This document shows, in pieces, positions 1-8,383 of a stretch of 30,330 nucleotides of DNA. The DNA lies in NCBI GenBank assembly GCA_041745535.1, contig JBGTIS010000306.1:1-30330 (forward strand), given 5' to 3'. The stretch comes from JBGTIS01 sp041745535 (GTDB lineage Bacteria > Bacteroidota > Bacteroidia > Cytophagales > Cyclobacteriaceae). How positions within the stretch are numbered: position 1 is the stretch's first letter; each line of letters begins with the position of its first letter. The position numbers and the translations under genes were made by a program. A model generated the notes under the pieces. It did no database searches and was not told the DNA's origin. It saw nothing but the letters and a program-made list of their open reading frames with translations.

Positions 1-2
1 TG

Positions 3-383
3 TCGCCGGAAGAATGGGTCAGGCAGCACCTTGTGCATTATTTAATAAATTACCTCTCCTACTCAAAATCATTAATAAAGGTAGAAACCGGATTGCGGTA
101 CAATCAACTGGCCAAAAGGTCTGATATTCTAATTTATAGTCGAAGTGCCACCCCATATATGATTATCGAGTGCAAAGCGCCTGATGTAAAAATTACCCAG
201 CGTGCTTTTGAGCAGGCCGCCCTTTACAACAAAACCATCAAAGCAGGCTACCTGGCCATTTCCAACGGATTAAACCATTACTGCTGCAAAATTAATCATG
301 CAACCGGCAGCTATGATTTTGTTAAAAAGATTCCTGCTTTTCAGGAAATACAGCCTAATTCAGAAAATCTGTCACAGCCGTAA
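3..383 (+). CDS. Type I restriction HsdR N-terminal-domain protein (5' end outside window)
   Basis: The frame is open from base 3, so the gene starts before the window; the GTG at 33 is not its start, because the in-frame upstream residues (SPEEWVRQHLVHYL) belong to the family. The visible part carries a PD-(D/E)xK nuclease core: Asp in RSDILIY followed by the IIECKAP motif with Glu and Lys. This matches the stand-alone HsdR_N_2 proteins (about 150 residues) that are common in Bacteroidota and lack helicase domains. No HsdM or HsdS partner is visible, so a role in restriction is not shown; such proteins are usually annotated only by domain. The 3' end overlaps the convergent ald gene by 29 bp. 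Confidence 0.8.
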   Translation, partial: SPEEWVRQHLVHYLINYLSYSKSLIKVETGLRYNQLAKRSDILIYSRSATPYMIIECKAPDVKITQRAFEQAALYNKTIKAGYLAISNGLNHYCCKINHATGSYDFVKKIPAFQEIQPNSENLSQP

Positions 384-1470
384 AAGGCAGATCAAAAGCT
401 TCCGCCACACCTTTGTACACCACTTTACCATTAATAATATTCAAACCTAGTTCCAGGGCTTTGTTTTCTTCACAGGCTTTTTTCCAGCCTTTATTGGCAA
501 GCTGAGCCGCATAGGGCAAAGTAGCATTGGTAAGGGCTAGCGTTGAAGTATAAGGAACCGCTCCCGGCATGTTCGCCACGCAATAATGTACCACCTCATC
601 AATAATGAAAGTTGGGTTTTCGTGTGTGGTGGGTTTACAGGTTTCGATGCAACCGCCCTGGTCAACTGCCACATCTACCAGTACCGTACCCGGCCGCATT
701 TCCTTGAGCATACCGCGGGTAATGAGTTTAGGGGTTTTAGCGCCCGGAATTAATATAGCACCTATAATGAGGTCATGGTTTCTGATCAGTTCTCTGATGT
801 TGAACTCACTGGACATCAAAGTACTCACATTCGCAGGCATAATATCCGCCAGGTGTCTGAGTCGGTTTAAATTGGTATCCATAATGGTAACATCGGCACC
901 TAAACCAGCAGCCATCTTGGCAGCTTGTGTACCTACAATACCTCCGCCTAAAATTAATACTTTAGCGGGCATTACTCCTGGAACGCCACCTAATAACACG
1001 CCCCTACCCTTCAAAGGTTTTTCCAGATATTTGGCTCCCTGCTGAACGGCCATTCTACCCGCGACTTCCGACATGGGAACCAGCAAAGGCAAGCTGCGAT
1101 CGGGAAGTTCAACCGTTTCGTAGGCCAGGCAAACAGCCTCACTTTTTATCATAGCGTGGGTAAGTGGTTCGCTGGACGCGAAATGAAAATATGTAAATAC
1201 CAGTTGGTTTTTACGAATTAAAGCATATTCTGACTCAATGGGTTCTTTTACTTTTACAACCATTTCAGCCTGCCGGTATACAGTTTCTATATCAGGTAAA
1301 ATTTCAGCGCCAGCTTCCATATATTGTTCATCGGAAAAACCACTACCTTCACCGGCGGTATGCTGAATTTTTACTGTATGCCCCAGCTTGGTTAGCTCTT
1401 TGGCACCACCCGGAGTTAGTCCTACCCGGTTCTCATTATTCTTTATTTCTTTCGGAACGCCAATTATCAT
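355..1470 (-). CDS. ald: Alanine dehydrogenase
   Basis: This 371-residue protein has the normal family length. It catalyses NAD-dependent, reversible oxidative deamination of L-alanine to pyruvate and ammonia in the cytoplasm. The N-terminal signature MIIGVPKEIKNNENRVGLTP holds the substrate-binding Arg15. Lys75 (in VKVKEP) and His96 (in TYFHFA) match the catalytic pair of characterised alanine dehydrogenases. A Rossmann GGGIVG motif lies near residue 175 and the conserved MPGAVPYTST stretch near residue 300. The ATG at 1470 is preceded by a good Bacteroidota -7 box about 35 bp upstream. The gene is transcribed alone, divergently from the dehydratase gene at 1703. Confidence 0.95.
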   Translation of the reverse strand: MIIGVPKEIKNNENRVGLTPGGAKELTKLGHTVKIQHTAGEGSGFSDEQYMEAGAEILPDIETVYRQAEMVVKVKEPIESEYALIRKNQLVFTYFHFASSEPLTHAMIKSEAVCLAYETVELPDRSLPLLVPMSEVAGRMAVQQGAKYLEKPLKGRGVLLGGVPGVMPAKVLILGGGIVGTQAAKMAAGLGADVTIMDTNLNRLRHLADIMPANVSTLMSSEFNIRELIRNHDLIIGAILIPGAKTPKLITRGMLKEMRPGTVLVDVAVDQGGCIETCKPTTHENPTFIIDEVVHYCVANMPGAVPYTSTLALTNATLPYAAQLANKGWKKACEENKALELGLNIINGKVVYKGVAEAFDLPFTAVTDFLN

Positions 1471-1504
1471 ATAATCCTCGATATTTGTTTATTCAAATGT
1501 GGGG

Positions 1505-1512
1505 CAAATATA
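1505..1512 (-). promoter_or_regulatory. -7 promoter box for ald (TATATTTG)
   Basis: Read on the minus strand this is TATATTTG, an exact match to the TAnnTTTG -7 element used by the Bacteroidota primary sigma factor. It lies 35 bp from the ald ATG. I see no clear TTTG -33 box at the expected spacing. Confidence 0.55.
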
Positions 1513-1702
1513 AGAGATAAGGACATAATAAGTTGCTTTTTACCTCCATAAACCCCGCCCAGGCTAAAAAAGAATCCAGATTCAGGATACAAATATTTCT
1601 TAAAAACTTTGAATTGTTGTTTTTATAAATTAGAACCACAATATTGTAGGCTGAATGATGATTTTTTAGAATTAACCACTAAATACCATAATAGTTATCA
1701 CT

Positions 1703-3433
1703 ATGGCCGAAACCGAAAAAAAGCAAAAATTAAGAAGTCAGGAATGGTTTGGAAAAACCGATAAAATGGGATTCATTTACCGGAGTTGGATGCGCAACCA
1801 GGGCTTACCCGACCATTTATTCGATGGCAGACCTGTGATTGGCATTTGTAATACCTGGTCGGAACTTACCCCTTGCAATGCCCATTTTAGGGAAATTGCT
1901 GAACATGTAAAGCGGGGTGTTTTCGAAGCGGGCGGCTTTCCTTTGGAGTTTCCGGTAATGTCGCTGGGCGAAACCCTGCTGAAACCTACGGCCATGCTGT
2001 TCAGAAACCTGGCCAGTATGGACACGGAAGAATCAATTCGTGGTAATCCGATTGATGGGGTTATTCTGCTGGCTGGTTGCGACAAAACCACGCCTTCTAC
2101 CCTGATGGGTGCCTGCAGTGTTGATTTACCCACCATTGTAGTATCGGGTGGCCCCATGCTGAATGGAAAATTTCAGGGACGTGACATTGGATCAGGTACC
2201 GATGTATGGAAGTTTACCGACGACCTCCGCTCCGGAAAAATGACCACTGCCGATTATTATTTTGCCGAAAGTTGTATGTCTCGAAGTCGGGGGCACTGCA
2301 TGACCATGGGTACAGCCTCTACCATGGCCTGTATGGTAGAAGCCCTGGGTATGGGTATGTTTGGCAACGCAGCCATTCCGGCTGTAGATGCCCGACGTAA
2401 AGTACTGGCTCATAATGCAGGCAGCAGGATTGTTCAAATGGTAAAGGAAGACCTGAAAATCTCTAAAATTTTAACCCGCGAGGCTTTTGAAAATGCCATC
2501 ATGGTAAATGCGGCCATTGGTGGTTCTACCAATGCCATTATCCATTTACTGGCCATTGCTGGCCGTATTGGCGTTGAACTTGAGTTAGATGATTTCGACA
2601 AAATTGGCAGCCATGTTCCGCTACTGGTAAACCTGATGCCTTCTGGCAAATTTCTGATGGAAGACTTTTTCTATGCCGGCGGCCTGCCCGCTGTAATTAG
2701 GGAACTGGAACAGATGATCCATAAAAATGCCTTAACCGTTTCTGGTAAAACCATCTGGGAAAACAACGCGGATGCTTTTTGTTTCAACCGCGACGTAATT
2801 GCCAGTATCGAAAAACCCTTGCAGGAAAAAGCGGGAATCGCTGTTTTAAAAGGGAATTTGTGTGAAAATGGTGCGGTTATCAAACCATCTGCCGCTACCC
2901 GAAAGCTGATGAAGCACCGAGGCAAAGCGGTAGTTTTTGAAAATATTGAGGATTATCATGAAAAAATAGATGACCCTGATCTGGAGGTGGACGAAAACTC
3001 TATTTTAGTTTTAAAAGAAGTTGGTCCCAGAGGTTACCCCGGCATGCCGGAAGTGGGTAACATGGGATTGCCCAAGAAAGTGCTGGAAAAAGGAGTGCTG
3101 GATATGATCAGAATATCGGATGGCCGGATGAGTGGCACCGCTTTTGGAACGGTAGTGCTGCACGTATCACCTGAATCTGCCATTGGTGGTACCCTGGCGC
3201 TGGTAAAAAATGGCGACATGATTGAACTGGACGTGGAAAACCGCAAATTATTTCTGGATATTTCAGACCGGGAGTTAGAAGATCGCCGTAAAAACTGGCA
3301 GCCGCAGCCTCCTTTATCCGACCGCGGATATGTGGGTATGTATATTAAACATGTGCAGCAATCACATTTAGGAGCAGATTTGGACTTTTTGAGGGGCCAA
3401 TCAGGCAGTGAAGTAAAAAGAGATTCTCACTAA
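1703..3433 (+). CDS. IlvD/Edd-family sugar-acid dehydratase (L-arabinonate dehydratase-like)
   Basis: The 576-residue protein belongs to the [Fe-S]-dependent IlvD/Edd dehydratases. Cys58 (in LTPCNAH), Cys126 (in AGCDKTTP) and Cys199 (in RGHCMTMG) match the cluster ligands, Lys128 matches the carbamylated metal-binding lysine, and Ser477 (in GRMSGTAFG) matches the catalytic serine. The N-terminus (SQEWFGKTDKMGFIYRSWM) and the length fit the L-arabinonate/D-xylonate dehydratase branch rather than true dihydroxy-acid dehydratase of branched-chain amino acid synthesis. The likely reaction is therefore dehydration of an aldonic acid to a 2-keto-3-deoxy acid. No ilv genes adjoin it. Sugar-acting genes (Gfo/Idh, AGE epimerase) lie 5-8 kb downstream but not in an operon. 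The exact substrate is inferred. Confidence 0.85.
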   Translation: MAETEKKQKLRSQEWFGKTDKMGFIYRSWMRNQGLPDHLFDGRPVIGICNTWSELTPCNAHFREIAEHVKRGVFEAGGFPLEFPVMSLGETLLKPTAMLFRNLASMDTEESIRGNPIDGVILLAGCDKTTPSTLMGACSVDLPTIVVSGGPMLNGKFQGRDIGSGTDVWKFTDDLRSGKMTTADYYFAESCMSRSRGHCMTMGTASTMACMVEALGMGMFGNAAIPAVDARRKVLAHNAGSRIVQMVKEDLKISKILTREAFENAIMVNAAIGGSTNAIIHLLAIAGRIGVELELDDFDKIGSHVPLLVNLMPSGKFLMEDFFYAGGLPAVIRELEQMIHKNALTVSGKTIWENNADAFCFNRDVIASIEKPLQEKAGIAVLKGNLCENGAVIKPSAATRKLMKHRGKAVVFENIEDYHEKIDDPDLEVDENSILVLKEVGPRGYPGMPEVGNMGLPKKVLEKGVLDMIRISDGRMSGTAFGTVVLHVSPESAIGGTLALVKNGDMIELDVENRKLFLDISDRELEDRRKNWQPQPPLSDRGYVGMYIKHVQQSHLGADLDFLRGQSGSEVKRDSH

Positions 3434-3494
3434 AATTGTAAATGATTTTTAAAATGCTAATTGAAGATTAACTCTTGCCAATACCTTGTATCTT

Positions 3495-3540
3495 AATTTA
3501 GGTAGTTGTTTGTTGTAAAAAAGCATCTACTACCTAAATT
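3495..3540. repeat. 12-bp perfect inverted repeat, terminator or operator candidate
   Basis: Left arm AATTTAGGTAGT (3495-3506) pairs perfectly with ACTACCTAAATT (3529-3540) across a 22-base loop. A pyrimidine-rich tract follows. It lies 62 bp after the dehydratase stop, so it may be a transcription terminator. The loop is long and the U-tract is interrupted by C, so an operator is an alternative. Confidence 0.45.
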
Positions 3541-3780
3541 TCTTTCTCTCCGGCAAGTTAAGTGTCGTACGCTACCGTTAGTTTTTCCGAGTTTCTTACC
3601 TAAATAACTAGTTTTCAGAAAAATAATAGAAATTATTATTTGGTGTTTCCTTTTTTATCTTTATAACCAAGAATGTTGCTGTAGCTTTTACGTTTATGGA
3701 ACTCTTCCTGTAATTACTAAAAAACATACTCAGGTAAGGTTAATCAATCCTATGCTAAAGTAGAAGTTGCTGCCTCATGC

Positions 3781-3788
3781 TACTTTTG
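3781..3788 (+). promoter_or_regulatory. -7 promoter box for TonB receptor (TACTTTTG)
   Basis: TACTTTTG matches the Bacteroidota TAnnTTTG -7 element and lies 38 bp before the ATG at 3827. Its position argues against translation starting at the upstream TTG at 3767, which would lie before the promoter. Confidence 0.5.
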
Positions 3789-3826
3789 CGAAAGCACATG
3801 ACTCTCATTTTTTAACCTTTCTTTTT

Positions 3827-5854
3827 ATGAAAAGAAAATACCTGTGGATTTCTCTGATTCTACAATTTTTTCTGATTGCGAATTATTACAATAGCCAGGC
3901 CCAACAAGTAAATGATTCGCGACCTGATGTTTCATTAGATGAACTTCTCAACTTAAAAGCTACCGAAGAAGGCAGCGATTTGCAGAAAATGCTGAATGAA
4001 AAGGTTACCGCATCTTCAAAAAAAGCTCTTTCCTTAAGAGAAACTCCCGGAATTGTTTCTATCATTACCAAAGAAGAAATAAAAAATCTGGGTGCCCGTG
4101 ACCTGGTTGATATGCTCAAACTTGTTCCGGGTTTTGATTTTGCCACCGATGTTGAATTTATTATTGGAGTAGGTTTGCGGGGCAACTGGGCCAATGAAGG
4201 AAAAGTGCTGCTTATGGTAGATGGGCAGGATTACAATGAGATTTTATACCAGACTTTGATTTTTGGAAATAAATTTCCGGTAGACCAGATTGAAAAAATT
4301 GAAATCATTCGCGGACCAGGTTCCTCTATTTATGGCGGAACGGCAGAGTATGGCGTAATCAATATTATTACCAAAGGTGGAAATGGGTTCCAGGGTGTAT
4401 CAGTTTCCGGATCATATGGCTTTTTACCCAATTCTTATGGCCGGCGCAATCTGGGGATAACCTTTGGAAAATCATTTACTGAGGATTTTTCGCTGGACAT
4501 TTCCTTATTCAAAAGCGAAGCCATTAAGAGTGACCAGCCCTTTCAGGATTTGTACAACGAAAATGATCCGGTAGATCTTACAGATTATTCAAATACCAAT
4601 GCTACCAACATCAATGTAGGTTTAAAGTATAAAAACACGAAAATTCGCGCTATTTATGATGGTTATGAAAATTTTAATCCTAATTTTCGTGTCGATTTTA
4701 ATAACTATTTCCTATCTGCACAACATACTTTTAAGGTAAATAAAAAGTTTACCCTTACCCCTACTTTTAATTATTCGCACCAAATACCCTGGCAGTACAC
4801 GGTATTGCAAACAGGCGAACCTGATTACAAAGTAAAAGCTGAAAGAACAAAAGCCAATGTGACAGGTTCATACGATTTTACCCGCAAAATTAATCTGATT
4901 GCTGGAACTGAGGTATTTTTTGATAAAGCAAAATCGCTGCTGGATGATGAAAATTTTGGTGAAGGAATTACTAATGTCAATTATGCCAATACTTCTTTTT
5001 TTAGTCAGGCTTTGTTAAAATATTATTTTGCCAATGTTACCCTGGGCTTCCGATACGACAAACACAGCGCGTTTGGTGCTGCCTTTGTACCAAGACTTGC
5101 TGTTACCAAAAGATTCAACAAATTTCATTTTAAAGCGCTTTACAGTCAATCGTACCGTGCCCCGGGCATCGAGAATATAAATTTAAACAGTAATATTCTG
5201 CCCGAACGCTCTCATATTTCAGAGTTGGAATTGGGATATCAGTTTACTCCTGAAATGATTCTGGCAGTAAACGTGTATAAAATTAATACCAAGGATGTAA
5301 TTATTTATAGCTATGTTGACTTAGACGATGGGAATTATTTGGAAGAATACGCCAACTTTGATAAATCGGGTACTAGCGGAATTGAGGTGGTTTATAAGAT
5401 TAAACAAGCAAGGTGGAACGCCAATCTGACTTATTCATTCTATCAAGCTAACAAAAACAATACAGTAGATACCTATATGGTTGAGCCAAACCCGAATCTG
5501 TTTGTCGCTTTTCCAGGCCATAAATTTACATCCAGTGCCAGCTTTGAAATACTGCACGGTCTACGGCTGAATCCTTCCTTAGTTTACGAAACTGAAAGGT
5601 ATGGTTATAACCAGATTAACGAAGAAGAAATCCCGGTACTGAGCCGATTTGCGCCTTATACCCTAGTTAACCTGTTCGTTAATTATGATTTACCTTGTGT
5701 GGAAGGCCTTACTACAGGTATTGGAGCTTATGATTTGCTGAATGAAAAAGAACCAGTATTACAGGCTTACAATGGCGACTACGCGCCTGTATCCGGACGA
5801 AGCAGGGAGTTCCTTTTGAAACTATCGTATCAAATTCCATTTAAGGGTAATTGA
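3827..5854 (+). CDS. TonB-dependent outer-membrane receptor
   Basis: From the ATG at 3827 the product is 675 residues and begins with a signal peptide (MKRKYLWISLILQFFLIA..., cleavage near SQAQQ). The frame is open back to a TTG at 3767, but that start would bury the signal peptide and precede the -7 box. A plug domain follows: VTASSKKALSLRETPG, VSIITKEEI, LVPGFDF, IEKIEIIRGPGSSIYGG and VINIITKGG are textbook plug motifs. A 22-strand-type barrel ends in a short hydrophobic strand near FLLKLSYQIPF. It should import a substrate across the outer membrane using TonB energy. No SusD-like lipoprotein adjoins it, so a siderophore, cofactor or small-molecule substrate is more likely than a glycan, but this is inference. 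The YfiR-like gene follows 84 bp downstream. Confidence 0.92.
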   Translation: MKRKYLWISLILQFFLIANYYNSQAQQVNDSRPDVSLDELLNLKATEEGSDLQKMLNEKVTASSKKALSLRETPGIVSIITKEEIKNLGARDLVDMLKLVPGFDFATDVEFIIGVGLRGNWANEGKVLLMVDGQDYNEILYQTLIFGNKFPVDQIEKIEIIRGPGSSIYGGTAEYGVINIITKGGNGFQGVSVSGSYGFLPNSYGRRNLGITFGKSFTEDFSLDISLFKSEAIKSDQPFQDLYNENDPVDLTDYSNTNATNINVGLKYKNTKIRAIYDGYENFNPNFRVDFNNYFLSAQHTFKVNKKFTLTPTFNYSHQIPWQYTVLQTGEPDYKVKAERTKANVTGSYDFTRKINLIAGTEVFFDKAKSLLDDENFGEGITNVNYANTSFFSQALLKYYFANVTLGFRYDKHSAFGAAFVPRLAVTKRFNKFHFKALYSQSYRAPGIENINLNSNILPERSHISELELGYQFTPEMILAVNVYKINTKDVIIYSYVDLDDGNYLEEYANFDKSGTSGIEVVYKIKQARWNANLTYSFYQANKNNTVDTYMVEPNPNLFVAFPGHKFTSSASFEILHGLRLNPSLVYETERYGYNQINEEEIPVLSRFAPYTLVNLFVNYDLPCVEGLTTGIGAYDLLNEKEPVLQAYNGDYAPVSGRSREFLLKLSYQIPFKGN

Positions 5855-5938
5855 GTGATTTTTGTAAACTGAACACAATTCAGCAAATAATATCGGTACT
5901 ACTTTATCATCAATGCGACATCATTTTAATTTAGAATA

Positions 5939-6469
5939 ATGAATAAAAATTTTTTCTATATCTTTTCGGTGGCTTTGGCTTTATTAAGTTTTGGCCCGTG
6001 CCAGCTGGGTACTGCCCAGATTTCAAACTACAAGGCATACTCAATTTTTATTTACAGTTTTTCAAAATATGTGCATTGGCCACCAGAAGCTAATAATAAA
6101 GAATTTAAAATCGCCGTAGTTGGTAAATCTCAGGTTTTTGATGAACTCTCAACCATGGCACAAACAAAAAACAGGGAAGGACAAAAAATTGTAGTTACCC
6201 AGGTTAACGATGCCGAAGATATAGATTTCGCGCACATTGTTTACATCACTGAAGGTAAAAGCAGTACTTTGGCAGGCATATTGGCCAAAACTTCTACTAC
6301 ACCTGTGCTTGTAATTACAGAAAGAGACGGGTTAATAAAAAAAGGCGCGGGAATAAGCTTTCTCATTACAGAGGAAAATTCGCTTCGATTTGAATTAAAT
6401 GAAGAGGCTATCGCCAAACGTAACCTTAAAGTTGCAAAAAATTTACAAACCCTTGCCTATAAGGAATAG
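5939..6469 (+). CDS. YfiR/DUF4154-family periplasmic protein
   Basis: The 176-residue protein starts with a signal peptide (MNKNFFYIFSVALALLSFG, cleavage near GTAQ). It carries the DUF4154/YfiR pattern: KAYSIFIYSFSKYVHWP near the mature N-terminus, FKIAVVGKS, HIVYITEG and VLVITERDG, ending with a NLKVAKNLQ helix. In Pseudomonas, YfiR is a periplasmic repressor of the diguanylate cyclase YfiN. Here no GGDEF gene is present; the neighbour is a TonB receptor 84 bp upstream in the same direction, an arrangement that suggests co-transcription. Its role is therefore unknown; a periplasmic sensor or binding accessory to the receptor is an inference. Confidence 0.85.
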   Translation: MNKNFFYIFSVALALLSFGPCQLGTAQISNYKAYSIFIYSFSKYVHWPPEANNKEFKIAVVGKSQVFDELSTMAQTKNREGQKIVVTQVNDAEDIDFAHIVYITEGKSSTLAGILAKTSTTPVLVITERDGLIKKGAGISFLITEENSLRFELNEEAIAKRNLKVAKNLQTLAYKE

Positions 6470-6771
6470 GTTTCAGCCTATTTTATATCAGCCCCTACCC
6501 TAATCAGGTAAATTTCAATCGTTTCTTTTCTCTTCTATTAGTCAACACGCCTCAGGTGACTGAATTCCGTTATTTATTTGCCATTTTCAGTAAGTTTAGC
6601 CTAACTTAGTAACTTGCCAAAATTATTCTGAGTTAATTTTCTTTCTTAACCTGTTATTTAACTTTTTAAATCGCGGGATTAGCGGTGTTTATCAATAACC
6701 CATGCTTGATTGGCGCGACCAGAGTAATTTGTATTATTGTACCAAAAGCTTCATGCTTTATTATTATTAAA
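6470..6771. other. Intergenic region before pheA
   Basis: There is no gene in this AT-rich stretch. A weak TATTATTG sequence (6731-6738) 33 bp before the pheA ATG could be a -7 box, one base off the consensus. Nothing else is recognisable. Confidence 0.4.
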
Positions 6772-7854
6772 ATGCAGGAAACCACATTAGAAAACCTTAG
6801 AAATCAGATAGATTCCATTGATGATCAACTTATTACCTTGTTAAACCAACGCATGGAAGTTGTAAAGCAGGTAGGCGAATTAAAACGGTCGTCAAAAACT
6901 ATTATCTATCGTCCGGAACGCGAAAAAGCTATATTAGACCGGTTAAAATCCAGAAATAAAGGGTTGCTGGATGAACGGGCCATTGAAGCCATATTTCTGG
7001 AAATATTCGCGGTAAGCAGAAACCTGGAACTTCCCGAACGCATTGCTTATTTGGGTCCAACCGGTAGTTTTTCGCATCAGGCCGCGGAAAGCCGGTTTGG
7101 TGCTTTAAGCGAATACATGCCCATTGGCTCCATTAAAATGATTTTTGAAGCTGTTGACAATGGTATGGCGCGTTTCGGTGTTGTTCCCATAGAAAATAAC
7201 CAGGAAGGAACAGTTCCGGAAACAGTAGACTGCCTGGCAAAATATGACCTGGAGATTGTAGCGGAAATCCCCATGGCCATACATTTTGCATTTGGCAGCA
7301 TCACCAACCATTTGCATGATATTAAAAGAATTTTTTCAAAAGACATTGCCTTTCGACAGTGCGGTAAATTTATTGAGGAAGTAATTAGTAATCCGGATGT
7401 GGAATTAATCCCGGTTGATTCTACCTCAAAAGCAGCAAAACTGGCTGTTGAATCGCCTGACAGTGCCGCTATTTGTTCCAAAATCGCTGCCCAGGATTAT
7501 GGATTACCCATTTTATTTGACAACATTGAAGATTCAGGAAATAACCAGACCCGGTTTGTTATTATTAGTAAAGGAATTGTAAATCAGCCCAGTGGAAAGG
7601 ACAAAACCTCTATTCTCGCCCGTATTCCCCATACTGATGAACCTGGAAGTCTTTTCAACTTCTTACAGGCATTTAATAACGAAAATATCAATCTTACTAA
7701 AATTGAAAGTCGCCCCGCGAAAAAAGGGAAAACATTTAAATACTGGTTTTTAATCGATTTTGAAGGTCATTTCCAGGATGAAAATGCCCAGCGGGTTTTA
7801 AGCCAGTACAAGAAGGAAATTAAATGGCTGGGAAGCTACGTACGCCTTTGCTAA
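6772..7854 (+). CDS. pheA: Bifunctional chorismate mutase/prephenate dehydratase (P-protein)
   Basis: Taking the ATG at 6772 gives 360 residues, the normal P-protein length; the frame is open from 6685, but the extra 29 residues are unlike the family. Residues 1-90 are an AroQ chorismate mutase (LRNQIDSIDDQLITLLNQR, then YRPEREKAIL). Residues 100-280 are prephenate dehydratase (RIAYLGPTGSFSHQAA, IENNQEGTV, and the NQTRFVIIS motif with its catalytic Thr-Arg-Phe). Residues 290-360 form an ACT domain with GSLFNFL and the ESRP motif that binds phenylalanine. It converts chorismate to phenylpyruvate in the cytoplasm and should be feedback-inhibited by phenylalanine. It stands alone, without tyrA or aroF alongside. 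Confidence 0.95.
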   Translation: MQETTLENLRNQIDSIDDQLITLLNQRMEVVKQVGELKRSSKTIIYRPEREKAILDRLKSRNKGLLDERAIEAIFLEIFAVSRNLELPERIAYLGPTGSFSHQAAESRFGALSEYMPIGSIKMIFEAVDNGMARFGVVPIENNQEGTVPETVDCLAKYDLEIVAEIPMAIHFAFGSITNHLHDIKRIFSKDIAFRQCGKFIEEVISNPDVELIPVDSTSKAAKLAVESPDSAAICSKIAAQDYGLPILFDNIEDSGNNQTRFVIISKGIVNQPSGKDKTSILARIPHTDEPGSLFNFLQAFNNENINLTKIESRPAKKGKTFKYWFLIDFEGHFQDENAQRVLSQYKKEIKWLGSYVRLC

Positions 7855-7886
7855 TTTTCTATATTACCAAATAATCTACTGAACAA

Positions 7887-8165
7887 ATGAATATTCAGCA
7901 TCAGGAAAACAGCCATAAAGGATCTTTTTTTGTAAAGGAAAATGGTAAAAAAATAGGTGAATTAACCTATACCTATGCCGGTGATACCCGATTTATTATT
8001 GATCATACCGAAGTTGGTGATGCGGTAAGAGGTGAAGGACTCGGGCAGCAAATGGTTGATAAAGCTGTAACCTTTGCCCGGGAAAAAGGATTGAAAATTA
8101 TTCCATTGTGCCCGTTTGCCAAATCAGTATTCGACAAAAATCCCGAATACCAGGATGTTTTGTAA
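7887..8165 (+). CDS. Small GNAT-fold acetyltransferase-like protein (NATD1/YidJ type)
   Basis: This 92-residue protein matches the short GCN5-related N-acetyltransferase family. It has GELTYTY..., a central IDHTEVGDAVRGEGLG stretch with the acetyl-CoA-binding GEGLG loop, and a C-terminal IIPLCPFAKSVFDKNPEY motif typical of the group. Substrates are unknown for most members. It starts 32 bp after pheA on the same strand and may be co-transcribed with it; no functional link is evident. Confidence 0.88.
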   Translation: MNIQHQENSHKGSFFVKENGKKIGELTYTYAGDTRFIIDHTEVGDAVRGEGLGQQMVDKAVTFAREKGLKIIPLCPFAKSVFDKNPEYQDVL

Positions 8166-8383
8166 GTACCGCTATGGTTGTTTAACAGTAAATAGCATTC
8201 TCCCATTGTGCGCCTATGCATCCTTTTATTCTCAGGCCTGCGCATCTGTAACCTCTTATTGTATAGGGTGATGGGCATTAATTATTGAACAATTATTAAA
8301 AAAATTCATATATTGTGCTTCAATATTACATATACCTTCTTTTAAACTAATTAAAATTTCTTCATTTTAATAATTTCACAATA

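Larger units (their letters stand above)
3434..3826. other. Intergenic region upstream of the TonB receptor
   Basis: I see no gene here. The region contains a long inverted repeat (3495-3540) just after the dehydratase gene and a TAnnTTTG promoter box (3781-3788) for the TonB receptor. The rest is AT-rich without recognisable RNA or ORF. Confidence 0.6.

Noticed and set aside
605..1045. 146-residue plus-strand ORF
   Set aside because: Antisense shadow of ald, with no domain signal.
3767..3826. Upstream TTG start for the TonB receptor
   Set aside because: It places 20 non-signal-like residues before a good signal peptide and precedes the -7 box.
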